From the NCBI GenBank assembly GCA_963082975.1, contig OY720344.1, forward strand, positions 90,458,107 through 90,522,106: a stretch of 64,000 bases of DNA, written 5' to 3'. A model generated the notes under the pieces. The model searched no databases. It saw nothing but the letters and a program-made list of their open reading frames with translations, and was not told the DNA's origin. Both the position numbers and the translations under genes were made by a program. The number at the start of each line of letters is the position of its first letter. The stretch's first letter is position 1. Below are positions 10,020 to 22,300 of the stretch, piece after piece. This DNA comes from Labia minor. Its lineage: Eukaryota > Arthropoda > Insecta > Dermaptera > Spongiphoridae.

Positions 10020-10150
10020 AGTTATATGGGCTCTTTCAAAGGGCGCTTTTTGGGCGCGGCAGTGCCCTTCAGGGTCTCTTATTTATGTCTAATGTCTTGT
10101 GTTGCTGCCGCCAATTCTTTTTTTTTTGTAGTCGCAGCGCCTTTTAAGAA
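10020..10150. other. GC-rich patch with GGGC/GCCC repeats
   Basis: Contains AAAGGGCGCTTTTTGGGCGCGGCAGTGCCC, given here only as a description of positions 10037-10067: repeated GGGCGC words facing a GCCC word. It resembles the palindromic patches at 8597 and 9778. Origin unknown. Confidence 0.3.
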
Positions 10151-10159
10151 TTTTAGGAA

Positions 10160-11404
10160 AAATAATGACTGAAATCAATAAATCAACAAGCAAATGTATT
10201 CGTTTGTTTTCATTTTATTCCTTTTCTCCAATTAAAAAATGACACATTTTTTTCTAAAATTTATCACTAAAAATAATTTCAAAAAATGATGACACTTAAA
10301 TATATTATAAGTATTCTCTATTAAAAAAACAAAAACAAATATATTTAAATAAATTTATATAGCCATGGAAATAAGGATGGGATTACCTCATAGGAAGTTT
10401 TACAGAAATTTAATTTAAATAATTTTAAAATTAGATTATTTTTATTTATTTGGTTGTATACATTTAATAATTTGAATAATTTAAAATTTTAAAAAAAAAT
10501 TTGCTTATCTAAAATGTAGTCTTGTGTTAAAATATATGAATGGATAAAAGTATGCTCATATCAATCTGAACTTTTCTCACTTTTACTAATTATCACATTA
10601 TCAATTTGCTATTTTAACATCAATTTCACTTTAAATATGAAATAATAAATAAATATATTTATATAAGTGAGATCTTAAATAAAACAGAATATCTATAATA
10701 AAGCTAAAATATATTTATTTTGAAAAAATATATACATATTATAATTCTATCTATGACTAATATACTTTAAGAAGGATATTTTTAAAAAATACAGCTTTTC
10801 ACATTATAATTATCAACTAATCTATTATGAATTCACAAAGGTAATTTTTTTTTAATTATGTATTTTTCTGAAAATAATATACTTCCTGCAAATGCCCACG
10901 AGCTGATCTCGCCCACTCATTGATCTTGAGATTCATCATTGAAATCGTATTAATAATTTCAAAGTGAAATGGAAGGTAAATATTTCCTGAGTGGAAGATG
11001 TGTATGTGTGTGTGTATCATTGATGTGCTTTTTTTTAATTCCGTAGACAGGTATGTGGATTGCACCAAATTATTAATAATTAATTGTAATATTTACTTCT
11101 TTAATAGATATTCTTTTAAAATAATTCCTTATTTCAACTAAATTATATAATAAATATGTTCTATTATTATATTAATTAGAATGATAAATTTTAGTATAAA
11201 TTAAATAGTTTAAATATTCGATTATTAAAATTTAAAATAAAGTAATGCAAGACTAAAAATTAAACCTTTGGAGAACCAATTACTTTATTTTAATGATTAT
11301 AAAAAAATTTGATTATAGACTTTTTGCATTACTCTTTAGCTTTAATTCTAGAAATAAATCACAAAGCAAATATGGTATCTCAAAACGGTTTTCTTATTAT
11401 ATAC
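10160..11404. other. AT-rich sequence without recognised features
   Basis: Very AT-rich, with a short (TG)n run near 11000-11015. No splice-consistent frames or transposon ends seen. Confidence 0.5.
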
Positions 11405-11780
11405 CAGGAGTGGTCACACTTGCTGATACTTAGAGCAATAAAATCGAAAATGTTTAAGAGCCAAATCGGGAAAAAATTTTACCTTTTTGGGGGGGGGGGG
11501 GTTCGTAGTCGCAGAAAATTACGAATTATCACTGAATTAAAACTGAATTATCAACAGCTAAAAATATAAATAAATAATAAAAAGAAACATTTTCTATTTA
11601 AAATAAAATTAAATCGAATTATAATTATTTTTATTATTTATCTATTTTATTAAATTTTATTTAAAGAGATGTTACATGCCCAGAACCTAGTAGAAAGTAT
11701 TTATTAAACTTTTTTAATTGAGCCACAATAAACTCAAAAAGAGCCAAATGTGGCTCACCAGCCACGGTTTGGAACGGTTG
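11405..11780. mobile_element. hAT-like element remnant, 376 bp
   Basis: The ends are CAGGAGTGGTCACACTTG (left) and the complement of GTGGCTGGTGAGCCAC...GGTTG (right), the degenerate CA-starting ends seen in hAT elements. The flanks TTATATAC (11397-11404) and TTATATAT (11781-11788) fit an 8-bp target duplication with one mismatch. A G13 run lies inside (11489-11501). No transposase. Confidence 0.55.
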
Positions 11781-11789
11781 TTATATATT

Positions 11790-13517
11790 GACTGGAAGAT
11801 TAATTAATTTTGATATTATTAGGTTTAAACGTTCCATTTCTACTTTTAAATTTTAATTTAACCCTCTTTAAAATATTATTAAATATAATTTGTAAACGGA
11901 ATGGTCCACTTTGATGTATATGTCTGATTAAGGTTTAAAAATATTTTTTTATTAAAATATCCATTTTAAAATCTAACATTTTCAAATTATTGTTAAGTTT
12001 TGGAGGAAAATTATATCCTTTATTAGTGTTTAATTATAGAAATATATTCTATAAAGCAGTGGAGCAGCGTGCTTAACTCGAACCCGGGGCAGAATGCCTT
12101 TTTAGTCCCCCCCCACATTCGAAAACCATATATGTAAAATATACTCACAAATTAATAAATAAATAAAGTTATAGGCTCAAGCTAGGCTTTAAGTTTTAGA
12201 CAAAAAATGTATTTGAGAAAACAAGACTAGATTTTTTAAAATGTTGACATTGCCGCCTTTTCACCCAGTTTCTAGAAAGAGAGAGAGAGAGGGAGAGAAA
12301 GGGAAAGATTTAAATTAACTAAAATTTTTTAATTGTCCCCTATATTATGTCAATATTTTTATAATAATAATATTGAGTTAGTTAAAAAAATCAATCTATT
12401 TTCATCATTATAATAGATTATATTTATATAGGATAAGAATTTAATATTTTATAAATTTTAAATATCAATTAATTTAAAATAAATTACTTATTAATATTAA
12501 AACATTTATTTTTTAATTATATACCATAATATAGCTATTATAGAATGAGAAATGATAAATTTATTAAAGCAGTAGAAAAAAAAAACGGGTCTCTCCAGAA
12601 CACTTCGTATGACTAAAATATTTTTCTTTCGAAAAGCGATAAGTCCATTTCTTGGAAATCCGATAAAATAAAAATAATATAAAATATTTATTTTTTAAAT
12701 TAGTTTCCTATGCTCAATGGATAAGAAATGACACCAAATTGAAAATATGACTTGTGGTAAGTGTTATAATTACTCGTATATAGATGTTTTTGATTGCATT
12801 GCAAATGATTTTATAATTCAATCATATTTTAAAATTAAAAAGTTAATTTAATTCATTTTATCATTTTTAACATCAATTTTATTAAAAATAAATTAAATTA
12901 TGTATTCATTCATTAAACAAGCAAGTTGATTTAAAATTGCAATACTTTTAATTATATATTATATAAGCTACTTTTTATAGTCCCTTTAATACATGTATTT
13001 GAATTAAAAAGATGATACAGTTTCAAAATTATAATGTTATTTTTGTAGTCTTACTCGAGGCAATTTTTTTGTAGTATTTATATTTATTTATAGTCATTTC
13101 TTGTTCAAAGGTCAAGATAGCCACATTACTTAATTAGCATGTAAATAAATTTCACGACAAATACCAACATTTCTTAACATTTCGGTATTTGCGTCCCAGT
13201 TTTCAATCATAATTATTATCGCATCCCCCCTTTAAATAAAATACATACCAACAATCATTTATATTGAGTATTTTGGATTTTAAACTAACAGTTAAAACAA
13301 GAGTTTTTTTATGTGTATATGCGCACATTTCAACAGTTATTCAATTTTTTTTAAATAATATTCTCTCTTTTGGATATACTCGCTATCCCCTGTGAGGGGG
13401 GGGGGCATAGGTTGACTATCGCTGTTCTATGCGAAAGAACACTAATTGAAAGTATGCAAATAGATGCAAATCATCAAAAATAATTGTTGATCTTAAAAAC
13501 AAAATTTCAATTTTTTT
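11790..13517. other. AT-rich sequence without recognised features
   Basis: Includes a GA-rich patch (12278-12308), a C-run (12109-12115) and a G-run (13396-13405). The C/G runs flanked by text like 'ggttgactatcgctgttct' (13411-13430) hint at another old hAT end, but no paired end was found. Confidence 0.4.
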
Positions 13518-14064
13518 ACTATCCCGCCAGAAGAAACGGGCATTATTCAAAATTCGTAGTTTTCTATTAACTTTTGAGAAATGTAGCTCTTTTCGAAGTA
13601 GGTTTTCATTTTTTTCCCTCTAAACTGACCATAAAAATAAAGACCTATGTTTGTTAGTTTTTCACATGATTAAAAGTTGTACAAAACTTCTATATATAGA
13701 ATTTCAGCTTGATTGAATCGCTGAAAGTACCGGATTGAATTTTTTAACACGTTGACTCATGCGCCAGCCCTTGACGTGGTGCCATCAACAGAGCCAAACA
13801 CGCGCTGGTTTGATAAATATTATTTAATAAATTTAATTTATAATTTAATTTAAATATAATATGTTATTTATATAATCCAATTCAAATTTGCGAGATAGTC
13901 GTGTGGAAACACTCCAGATTTTTTTAAAATATTATCGGACATCTAAATTGTGTGAATATGCTGAAATATATATATATATATCTTAAAATTAATTATTTAA
14001 GTAGTTTGTTTTTATTTATTATTTTTTGTTTTCATTATTCGTAGTTATCTTCGATTTGTATATA
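13518..14064 (-). mobile_element. Helentron-like family A, copy 1 (left part, interrupted by mariner)
   Basis: Matches the family A consensus from the TTTTACTATC end to GAGATAGTCG...GACACTCCAGA (13894-13920). About 190 nt after the hairpin end (TCTCGCCAGAGATAG to the CAAACCGTTT region) are deleted. Similarity to copy 3 continues about 150 nt past the usual family boundary, through 14064, and resumes after the mariner at 14976-15003. Confidence 0.7.
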
Positions 14065-14975
14065 CACCCTCCATTCCAAAAGAAACCGAACTTTTTAAAA
14101 AAACAAAAAACCAATGTACATTTTGGAACAAATCATTTTTGTTAATCAATGTATTCCCCTTCTGCATCGATACACAAATTTGCACGCTCCAACAAGTTGT
14201 CAAACGACTTCTCCATGTCCTTTATTGGAATGGTCTTTAAGACGTCGGTCGTCGCCTTCTCAATGGCTTGATGCGTGCCACTTTCCTTTCATCGCCAAAT
14301 GCAGTTTAGGAAACAGATAGAAGTCGCACGGAGCCAGATCTGGTGAATAGGGCGAATGATACAAAGGAATAACGTGATTTTTGACCAAAAATTCAGTTAC
14401 AAGTCGCGAACGATGTGATGGTGCATTATCGTGCAAAAGAGTCTAACTGCCGATTTCTCGATATTCTGGCCGTATACGACGAATTCTTGGCAGCAAACGC
14501 TTCATGACGCCCAAGTACAACTCTCCAGTGACTGTCTGGCCGGGTGGAACAAATTCTTTGTGGATAATTCCTTTTGAATCGTAAAAATCCGGTTCTGTGG
14601 ACGGCCTGATCTTTCGTCATCATCCAGCGTCTCTCTAGCCGATTTGAATCCTTCGAACCACTCGTAAACTTGCGTACGGGATAGACAATCATCACCATAG
14701 GCATTTTGTAGCATTTGGTGCGTTTCGGTAAAAGTTTTACCAAGTTTAACACAAAAATCAATTGTAGCTCTTTGTTTGAAACTCATTTCCCGACCGATGT
14801 ACTAAACATACTGACATTTGAAACGCAATAACTTTTGTTGTATGCATCCAAATGTCATGAAATTTATACCAGATGTCAATGAGAAACTAAGCCATCTACG
14901 GGTCAAATATTACAACAGACGACATTAGTGGTACTATTTTTTTTAAAAGTTCGGTTTCTTTTAGAATGGAGTGTG
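14065..14975 (-). mobile_element. Internally deleted mariner (DD34D) transposon
   Basis: A 911-bp element between TA dinucleotides (14063-14064, 14976-14977). The terminal repeats run CACCCTCCATTCCAAAAGAA (left) against the complement of TTCTTTTAGAATGGAGTGTG (right) and continue through CCGAACTTTT. The transposase lies on the minus strand. Full mariners are about 1.3 kb; the missing length matches the central transposase segment that is absent here. It sits inside Helentron-like copy 1. Confidence 0.92.
14142..14786 (-). pseudogene. Mariner transposase pseudogene
   Basis: Starting at ATG 14784-14786, it reads MSFKQRATIDFCVKLGKTFT, AYGDDCLSRTQVYEWFEGFK and DDDERSGRP, the paired helix-turn-helix DNA-binding region. 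The frame then jumps to FYDSKGIIHKEFVPPGQTVT, so roughly 120 residues are missing, including the first catalytic aspartate (usual W.TGDE motif). Beyond it are LLHDNAPSH and PYSPDLAPCDFYLFPK; the two aspartates are separated by 34 residues, as in DD34D mariners. An in-frame TAG replaces Trp before LLHDNAPSH, and a frameshift lies near 14270. It ends at TAA 14142-14144. It cannot encode an active enzyme. Confidence 0.92.
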
Positions 14976-15005
14976 TAATACGGTACCTGATAGAATATAT
15001 TTTGC
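14976..15005 (-). mobile_element. Helentron-like copy 1, outer remnant beyond mariner
   Basis: TAATACGGTACCTGATAGAAT continues the match to copy 3 (33662-33685) that breaks off at the mariner's left end, so the mariner interrupted a pre-existing repeat. Confidence 0.65.
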
Positions 15006-15030
15006 ATGTCCATATTACCTATTTTTAACA

Positions 15031-15089
15031 CGTTCCCGCCGGCTTCATAATTTGTCTATTTTTTTGTGGCGGTACATGCCGGTGGGAAC
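15031..15089. repeat. Short GC-rich fold-back element, copy 1
   Basis: GTTCCCGCCGGCTTC at the left and GCCGGTGGGAACTA at the right are inverted complements around an AT-rich centre with CATAATTTGTCTATTTTT. The same unit occurs at 54511-54589. TTAA precedes both copies. Confidence 0.7.
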
Positions 15090-15094
15090 TACTG

Positions 15095-17195
15095 GTGTTT
15101 TTAGATGCTATTTGTTAAAAAAATTATAAAAAATAAAAGAAATAGAAAATTGGTTTGCAGATAAATTTTTAATTGTTAACCCAATGAATCAGATCACCCA
15201 AAACTCAAAATGATTCATGATAAATAACAGAAGATATCAAATTTTTCTAGAAAAGTTGTTCTTATAGTTTCAACTACTGGTACACATTCATATATTTATA
15301 TATATTTAATAATCCTTATTGTTTGTTGAAGATTTCCTTCGAGGCTTCCCTGGTTGCATAGATTTAGGAAAACTCATATTTTTAATGTCATTTAAATATT
15401 TCTTCAATAATATTTTAAATTTTCATAAAATTTAAAAAATATTTTAGATAAAAATTTATTTTGGGCAAAATTATTTTTAAAATTTTAAAATTACACTATA
15501 TATTCATACTTAATAGTTCATTTGTTAGTTTTTTTTAACTTTCAATTACTAAGAAACCTGCAATTTAAGATTCTTTATTTTCTTTATTTATATAGACAAT
15601 TTGTCTTTATTCGATGAATGTGATTATTTATCCGATTCTTGTCAAGAGTTCCAAGTTGAGTTGGCGTAAGGTATTGCCTTGGACTATTGATACAAACAAA
15701 CTCGATTGCTGGAGGCAATTTTGTATTGAACAGAAAAGAATTGGCATTCGACGAGTGAATGCTGATCGCGTTCCTGAGATCTTATAAAAGTTCTTGAAAT
15801 ATCATTTACAATAGTAAACTCCCTATCGGTATGTCTATTGATTTACTGTTTCTGTTTCGTTTAGCTATCTTTACGCCAAACCTGTGTCTTAGCCTTACTT
15901 CCCACATCATCACTCCACTCCCAGACGATCAAGTCATTCGCAACCCCCATCTCTTTAATAATATCATAAAATATATAATAAAATCGTCTTTCTAATCTTC
16001 TTATATTTAATATAAACAATCTTTTCTATAAATTATTTATTAAATAAAATTTTGAGAGTTTAAATTAATAAACAAAAATTTTCTAGATTTATTTTTTAAT
16101 ATTGTTTTAAAATCTTAACATTTTTGGGAAATTTTTTTTACAAATAATTATTTTCTAATACTTCTAGCATTTTCATCTAATCTCGACTTTCCCTTAACTT
16201 TTCAATGTCAATATTTATCTTGTCTCAATGGGTTCTTTATCTTCCTACTGCTAGTTTGCCAATTGGTTTCCTTATATATATCAATTCTTATTCCATATTT
16301 ATACCGTAAACTTGTTTTTTATAAATATTAATTTATATGTACATACCTACCAATATTCAACATTTGGAAACACTAGATAGGTATAGAATATTGAAATAAT
16401 TTCCTTGGAATTTTTTTTCTATTCTGGTGGGTAGAAATCCCAAGATTCAAAGGATGTATATTTTTTTGGTCCATCAAACGAACGAAAGGAGAGAAGCGCA
16501 TGTGCTCAAAGAATCATTTAACATTGAAAATATGGATGACTATTTAATAATTAAGTTGTAAAAAAATTTAGCAATATTTATTATGTATATTATTTATAAA
16601 TATGAAAAAAAATTATATAAATAATAATATAATATAAATAATATAAAAATAAATAAATAAATAAAATAATCTTTCCCTGAAATTGGTTTTGAAAATTCAT
16701 GTTTTTTATATTACAAAAAATTATATACATATATATTTAGTGTATAAGTATTTATAAGTAAATATATGTATATATGTTTTTTTGAAAATTTGATTGATAA
16801 ACATAGAAGATTAATTCATTTTTTCGTATATCATTTTCTTTTCAAAAGATGTTATGTATATCAGTAAAAATTCAGCTTGTTTTATGATTATACTTATGAA
16901 ATTCTTCGTTTTGCTTTTGTAATTTTATTTTAATCGAATGCGTAACGAAAACGATTGGTTTCCAAATTTATCTACCAATCTATATATAGTAGGTATGTCT
17001 ACGTACACTTAGCCATCGGCATTATTTAAATCATTCATTGGATTCCAGTGTTTTTCTTTCTTTTCTTTCCTTTATTATGATTATGATTATGATTATTTTT
17101 AAAAGTGAATGAGGAAGGAGATGGATAAATGGGTACCTGTTATCGGAATCCCGGATTGATTCTGTAACGCAGGTACCAAAGGGCATAACGTGTAC
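15095..17195. other. AT-rich sequence; one exon-like segment
   Basis: A pyrimidine-rich acceptor (TTTATTTATATAG, ending near 15594) is followed by a short open stretch reading NLSLFDECDYLSDSC and a GTAAGG donor near 15665. It is too short to call an exon. The rest, including 16570-16670 (AATAA repeats), shows nothing recognisable. Confidence 0.3.
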
Positions 17196-17199
17196 CCGA

Positions 17200-17760
17200 G
17201 ATCCCAATGGCGACACGCCCACTCGACGACCACCTGTCCTGTCCTTCTCCCGTTTCGAGAAGAGAACAGGTCTTTCAAGGCCTCGCATTATCAAAATCGA
17301 TGCCTCTCCGCGAAAGAGCATATTTTTTCCTGGCGATGACTATACTAGCGCAGCAGAGCCAGTGTGAGGCTTTCCCCGCGCGGTGGCGTCCCCATCGCCA
17401 CTCCCCCACCGCCCCCCTCTCTCACTCACCCAGGCGGGTACCGTGTGTCCGCCGCAAAGCAGAAGCAGTCTGCCACGAGCGCTCAAACCTAATATCTACT
17501 AAACGATCTTATCATTCTCTCATTGATTGTCTCGGATTGGATTGCCGAGGTGTGTGCGTGTGATTTCAAGACATTTGTGCTGATGAAGTGGTGGTGGTGG
17601 TCTTGAAGTGGGTGCATGCATGTGGAGGGTTGTTGTCGTCGTCGCCCTCGTCGACGGGGTACTCCCCCAATTGTCATCCCAGCAGCATGCCGAGGAAAAG
17701 ATCCTACAGTGGTAGTCGTGCCGGCAAAAGTAAGCGCACTTTGACATCTCCTTTTGTTAT
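17200..17760 (+). promoter_or_regulatory. GC-rich island, probable promoter and first exon of a + strand gene
   Basis: About 550 nt of GC-rich, CpG-containing sequence stands out from AT-rich flanks. CT-rich initiator-like tracts (17398-17440), several overlapping open frames and, at its right edge, a GTAAGC donor suggest a transcription start with a 5' leader. Overlapping open frames occur on both strands (17207-17563 plus, 17489-17782 minus); these are more likely a by-product of composition than separate genes. Confidence 0.45.
17687..17729 (+). CDS. Candidate first coding exon, gene unknown
   Basis: ATG 17687, in a favourable context (CAGCATGCCG), opens MPRKRSYSGSRAGK and reaches a good donor (AAAA|GTAAGC at 17730) in phase 1. 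An upstream in-frame ATG at 17588 would add a Val/Gly/Ser-rich 33 residues. The next exon is not visible: the splice-site pair at 57828 would put a stop in this frame two codons in. I do not recognise the protein. Confidence 0.3.
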
Positions 17761-17764
17761 TTTT

Positions 17765-18105
17765 TTTATTTAATTTAATCATCCCACAATTGGTTTATTC
17801 CCATTTCATACTCGTCACTTTTTTTTGTTTTGTTTACATAAATATAACATCTAAATAAATAAATAAATAAATAAATATTTTCTTTAAATCTTTTTTCTTT
17901 CATTACACATATTTATATACAAATATAAATACATATGTGCAATTTTTTATCACTTTAAATATTTATATTTATTTTTAAAATATTTTTTTTTTCTTTTCTT
18001 TTTATTTTAATTCTGCGCTTTATTCTAAATATTTACTTGAATTTGTTTTTAATTATTAATGAATGTGAATAAGGAACAAGAATTAAATAGAATAATTGTA
18101 AATTG
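17765..18105. other. AT-rich sequence after the candidate first exon
   Basis: T-rich and (AAAT)n sequence (about 17849-17877). Nothing else seen. Confidence 0.5.
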
Positions 18106-18109
18106 CATG

Positions 18110-18420
18110 TGGACACGCTGCGGGGGTGATTCTCAGGAGTGATCTAAGGGAACACACTTGTTAGCCTCGTCCTTGTCTCACTATCGCTATCCCATTCCCA
18201 CTTATAGAGTGTAGGAATGTCGCTCTCCCCTCCGTATACCCTTCCCCTCTCATCGCGGTCTCGCGAACACTCCCCATCAAAAGTTAGTGCACTTGTTTAC
18301 CATGCATCCATCCGTGGACATCATTCACTCACACACCCTATGCCTATCAAATCAGAGATGTCAACGCAACATCGACCGATATCTCATTTTGTGGAATATG
18401 GATAGATTTATCTCCCACTC
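18110..18420. promoter_or_regulatory. GC-enriched island
   Basis: About 300 nt with a much higher GC share than its flanks and many CT-rich words (CTCTCCCCTCC, CACTCCCC). It has only short open frames and could be part of the regulatory region of the gene that may start at 17.2 kb. No specific factor site is claimed. Confidence 0.25.
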
Positions 18421-18686
18421 TTCCTTCACATATAAACACATATATTTAAAAGTGATATATAATCACATAAAACCAGTGCTATAAAGTAAACATCACAAAT
18501 ATATATTTATTTTTTAAAAAAATGAAATTTTCAATTATTTTTTAAAAAATAGATTTTTATATACAAATACACATATATATTTTATATTATAACTTAAATA
18601 TATAATAATAAAAAAATTTCAAGGAAGACACAAAATTGTTCTTAGTCTAAATTAATTGATTTAAATTAAACAAATATACGTATATC

Positions 18687-19305
18687 ATTTTTACCGACCG
18701 ACGATAGTAAGGGAGGTATTGTTTTCACACCAAATTTCACATGTGGAGATTTTTACATATCTCCACGAATCATGCATTTTCTTGACAGAAAAAAGTATTT
18801 TTAGCATGATGTCTGTCCGTCCGTCCGTATAGATGTGTACAGCCTGAACGGCTGAACGGATTTTGATGAAATTTGGTATATTTACTTAATGCATCAGTGG
18901 GATGAATTGATCAACTTTTGGTGCAAATCCGGAAACCGGAAGTGGTAGTATTAGCGATCGACGATAGGAAGGGAAGGGTTATTTTCATACCAAATTTCAC
19001 ATGAGGAGATTTTTTACATATCATCACGAATCATGCACTTTGCATTGGTTTTATACTTGATAAAAATCATCTTTATTAGTTTTTTCTTAATTAAAATTAT
19101 AGGAAGTCATCCAGCCATTCATGACGTCACAGCCTGGTCTTACATATATATTATAAATAAAATAACATTAAAAATATTTATGTTATATCCATATCTGTTT
19201 TTTATTACATTAATAGATATATTAAAATTATTTGAAATTGTTTCTGTAGCTGGAAATTAATTTATTTCAAACCGTCGGTCGGTTCGGTCCTGGCCACAGG
19301 TCAAC
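18687..19305 (-). mobile_element. Helentron-like family B, copy 1 (most complete)
   Basis: The 3' end, read on the minus strand, is CTATCGTCGGTCGGTAAAA. The 5' end is AAGTTGACCTGTGGCCAGGA followed by the subterminal repeat ACCGACCGACGG. The two subterminal sequences are inverted copies of each other. Inside lie a (GTCC)n run (18808-18824), the motif ATGAAATTTGGTATA, and hairpins such as GGAGATTTTTACATATCTCC. (GTCY)n runs, subterminal inverted repeats and non-symmetrical ends are features of DINE-1/mini-me type Helentron-associated elements. No replicase. Confidence 0.65.
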
Positions 19306-22300
19306 TTATTTTTTTAATTAAACAATCATTTTATCTATCAATTCATCCCCTCTCATATTTTCAAACATTTTAAATTCATTGGAATAAAATAGATTTTTTT
19401 AAGTCATCGGAAATAATATTCATGATTATTTATTTATAATAAGTAAAATATATTTGTAGTTTATTATATGATAATCATCATCCCCATTTCTCCAACTCAT
19501 TCATTCTCCACACTTTCTTCACGATTTTATCTGATTAGATTTTGTTAATATTTATATTTTTTTAACTGCTTTTTATTTATTTTTTCAATTATATTATTTT
19601 AATTCTATATAATTTAACATAATCCTTATTTTTAAATGTAGTATATAGTAGTATATAGATAGTATATATAAAAGTATAAATCAAAGAGTTCTGATTTCCG
19701 CCCAAAAATTTAAAAATTTGTAAAATAGACCATTTTTAAAAAACAAAACTTTTTGTTTATACAAAAAAAAATATTTTATTACTGTTTATGTATTTTTGAA
19801 AATATATAAAAAAAAATATTTCAAAAATTCGTATATTTTATTAGGTATTTTTCTCTAATAAAATTAGAAAAAACCTAAAACACCTGTAAATATTTATTGT
19901 TTTGGTCCTCCAATGTTGAATATATTTGACATTATTCTAATTTTTATAATTTCTTCTAGAAACAATAATTTCTAGCTTTTCAATTGTGATAAAATTGCAA
20001 TTTCATCAGAGAAGTAATTTTTCAAATTCCCTATTTCCATAGATTATCATGAATATTCCTCGATATATATTTATATATTATGAATAATAAGATAAATAAA
20101 TATTGGGAATGAAACCTTCATATTTGTATTACATGTCTATTAAATAGGAGATTATAATAATATGAATAACAAATTGAGTATAGATAAATCATTAAACATA
20201 ACATAAAATAAAATATTTAATTTAAATTAGGGCCATTTATTTTCGTAACATTATCACCCAACATTAAACATTACTCTAAATTGGATTGAAATATCCAAAT
20301 TTAAAATTTTCACAAGCTATTTAACGAAGTTATTTTAGAATCTTAAATCAAGGGCTGTCAAAAATAAGCTTACCCAGTCATTCATTATGGTTGAAAAGAG
20401 GATTTCAACGGAGTTTTAGGATAATTCAAGACTACTACTCTCATGTCAAAGAAAAGTTCGCATTACTTTAGTATATAAACTCCGATATTCAGAATATCTG
20501 AATGAATAAATAAACTTTGTCCATCAAGAATTATAAATCAAGAAAAAAAAAGAACAGAATAAAAAAAAGACAAAATTGAGGAAATTAACATTCCAAGAGT
20601 TCATGTAAATGTTTCATGTGTTCCACGAAAAGATTAGCGGTGCCTCATCAGTAAAACTAGTTCCAAGCGAACAATTCATTAGTCGTTTGTGAATGACATG
20701 CGACTCCTTTTCCTTCGGAACAAATAAAGAACAACCAACTTTGGTATTGTGGAATGGGAAACTCGATTTCTAGTAAAATTACTAATATAGCTACGTAATT
20801 CTTGGATAAAGGTAATAATTTAAGTGAAAGAAAAATTAAAAAAAAAATAAATAAATAAAAACAAAACAACAAACGAACAACAACAAAGAAATCTTGAAGT
20901 GGGAATTAAAAAAGAAAATTCCTTCCTAAATTGGAGAAAATCAAATAATTGTTTTCAAGAAGAATATATTCATTTGTGAATTGAATATTATATAAGATAA
21001 CTTGTTGAACACGAATATAATATCCGGATAACACGATGTATTCAATTAAAACTATAACATTTTTATATTTCCTTCTGTTCGTTTGAAATATAAAGAAGGT
21101 TACAATAAAGTAATTGAGTATTCATATAAAATCCCTAAGGATGTCCACTAAATCCCCAAATTATTAGGAATATTAGTGATTAACATTTCACAAGCCATTC
21201 CAATGTCATTAATATGTTTCATTGAATTAAAATTGATAAAGTTTGGCATTTTCTACCCTTCTCTCATAAATTGTCTAATTTAATCTGGTCTCATATTTAC
21301 AGGATGATTTATTTTCGACATTCATAAAATAAATAATATTTTATTCTCTTTTTTTATTCTCTTTTTTATTAATTAATTGAAGAAAATATAGAATATTATA
21401 TACAAATGGAAGAAACAAAACAAAAAAAATTAAATTAAATTAAATTTAAATTAATAATGATTAATGAACTTAAAACCAAATTAAGTTTAATATTTTTATA
21501 TTTACAAAAAGTTAATCTTAAGAGATAGTTAAATATTTTGTAAATAATTTAAAAAATAGGATTATTATATTTAATTTTAAGAGATATAATTAGTGTTAAC
21601 TATTGAATAGATTTTTATGTATGAAGGATTATTTTTTTTAATGATCATTATTATACTACACTTATTACGAGCTAACGAGCCTTGAAAATATTTATTTAAT
21701 TTAAAAAACTCAACGTTTTTCTGTTGTTGTATATTTGACAAGTGGATGGAGTCGTTCTTTATGCCTCATTTCACTTCTACAAAAAAAAAAAATTCAATAT
21801 AATTATTAATTTATAAAATATATGTAAATAGGTATTCATTCATATAAGAAATCCAAATTATAAGTGGCTTTCCTTTTCTCTTATACACGAAAGAATAGTT
21901 AAATGAACATTGGAGTCAAAGAATAGAATAAATAATATTCTTTGTAAAAAGAAAATTCTAGGTAATGTATTTATATGACGTTAAGCATAATCATCTTTAT
22001 GACTTGAAAGATAGCAATTCAACTTCTGAAATTTTACTATGATAAGATTAAAAAATATGTAATTTTTATTACTTCAAAATAGAGTTCTTTAAATAATAAC
22101 AAGCTATGACAAATAATTATTTCGAAGATACCTAATTACATAAATCTCTCTTTTTCTAATAAAAGTATATTCCAATCTTATCTATCCTATCTCTTCAATC
22201 TTCTCCAATTCTTATTTCTCATTTATTCTTTCTAATATATTGCAAATTATTTATTAATTATTGTTTTATTTATTATTTTTTAAATAATTTACTATTCTTA

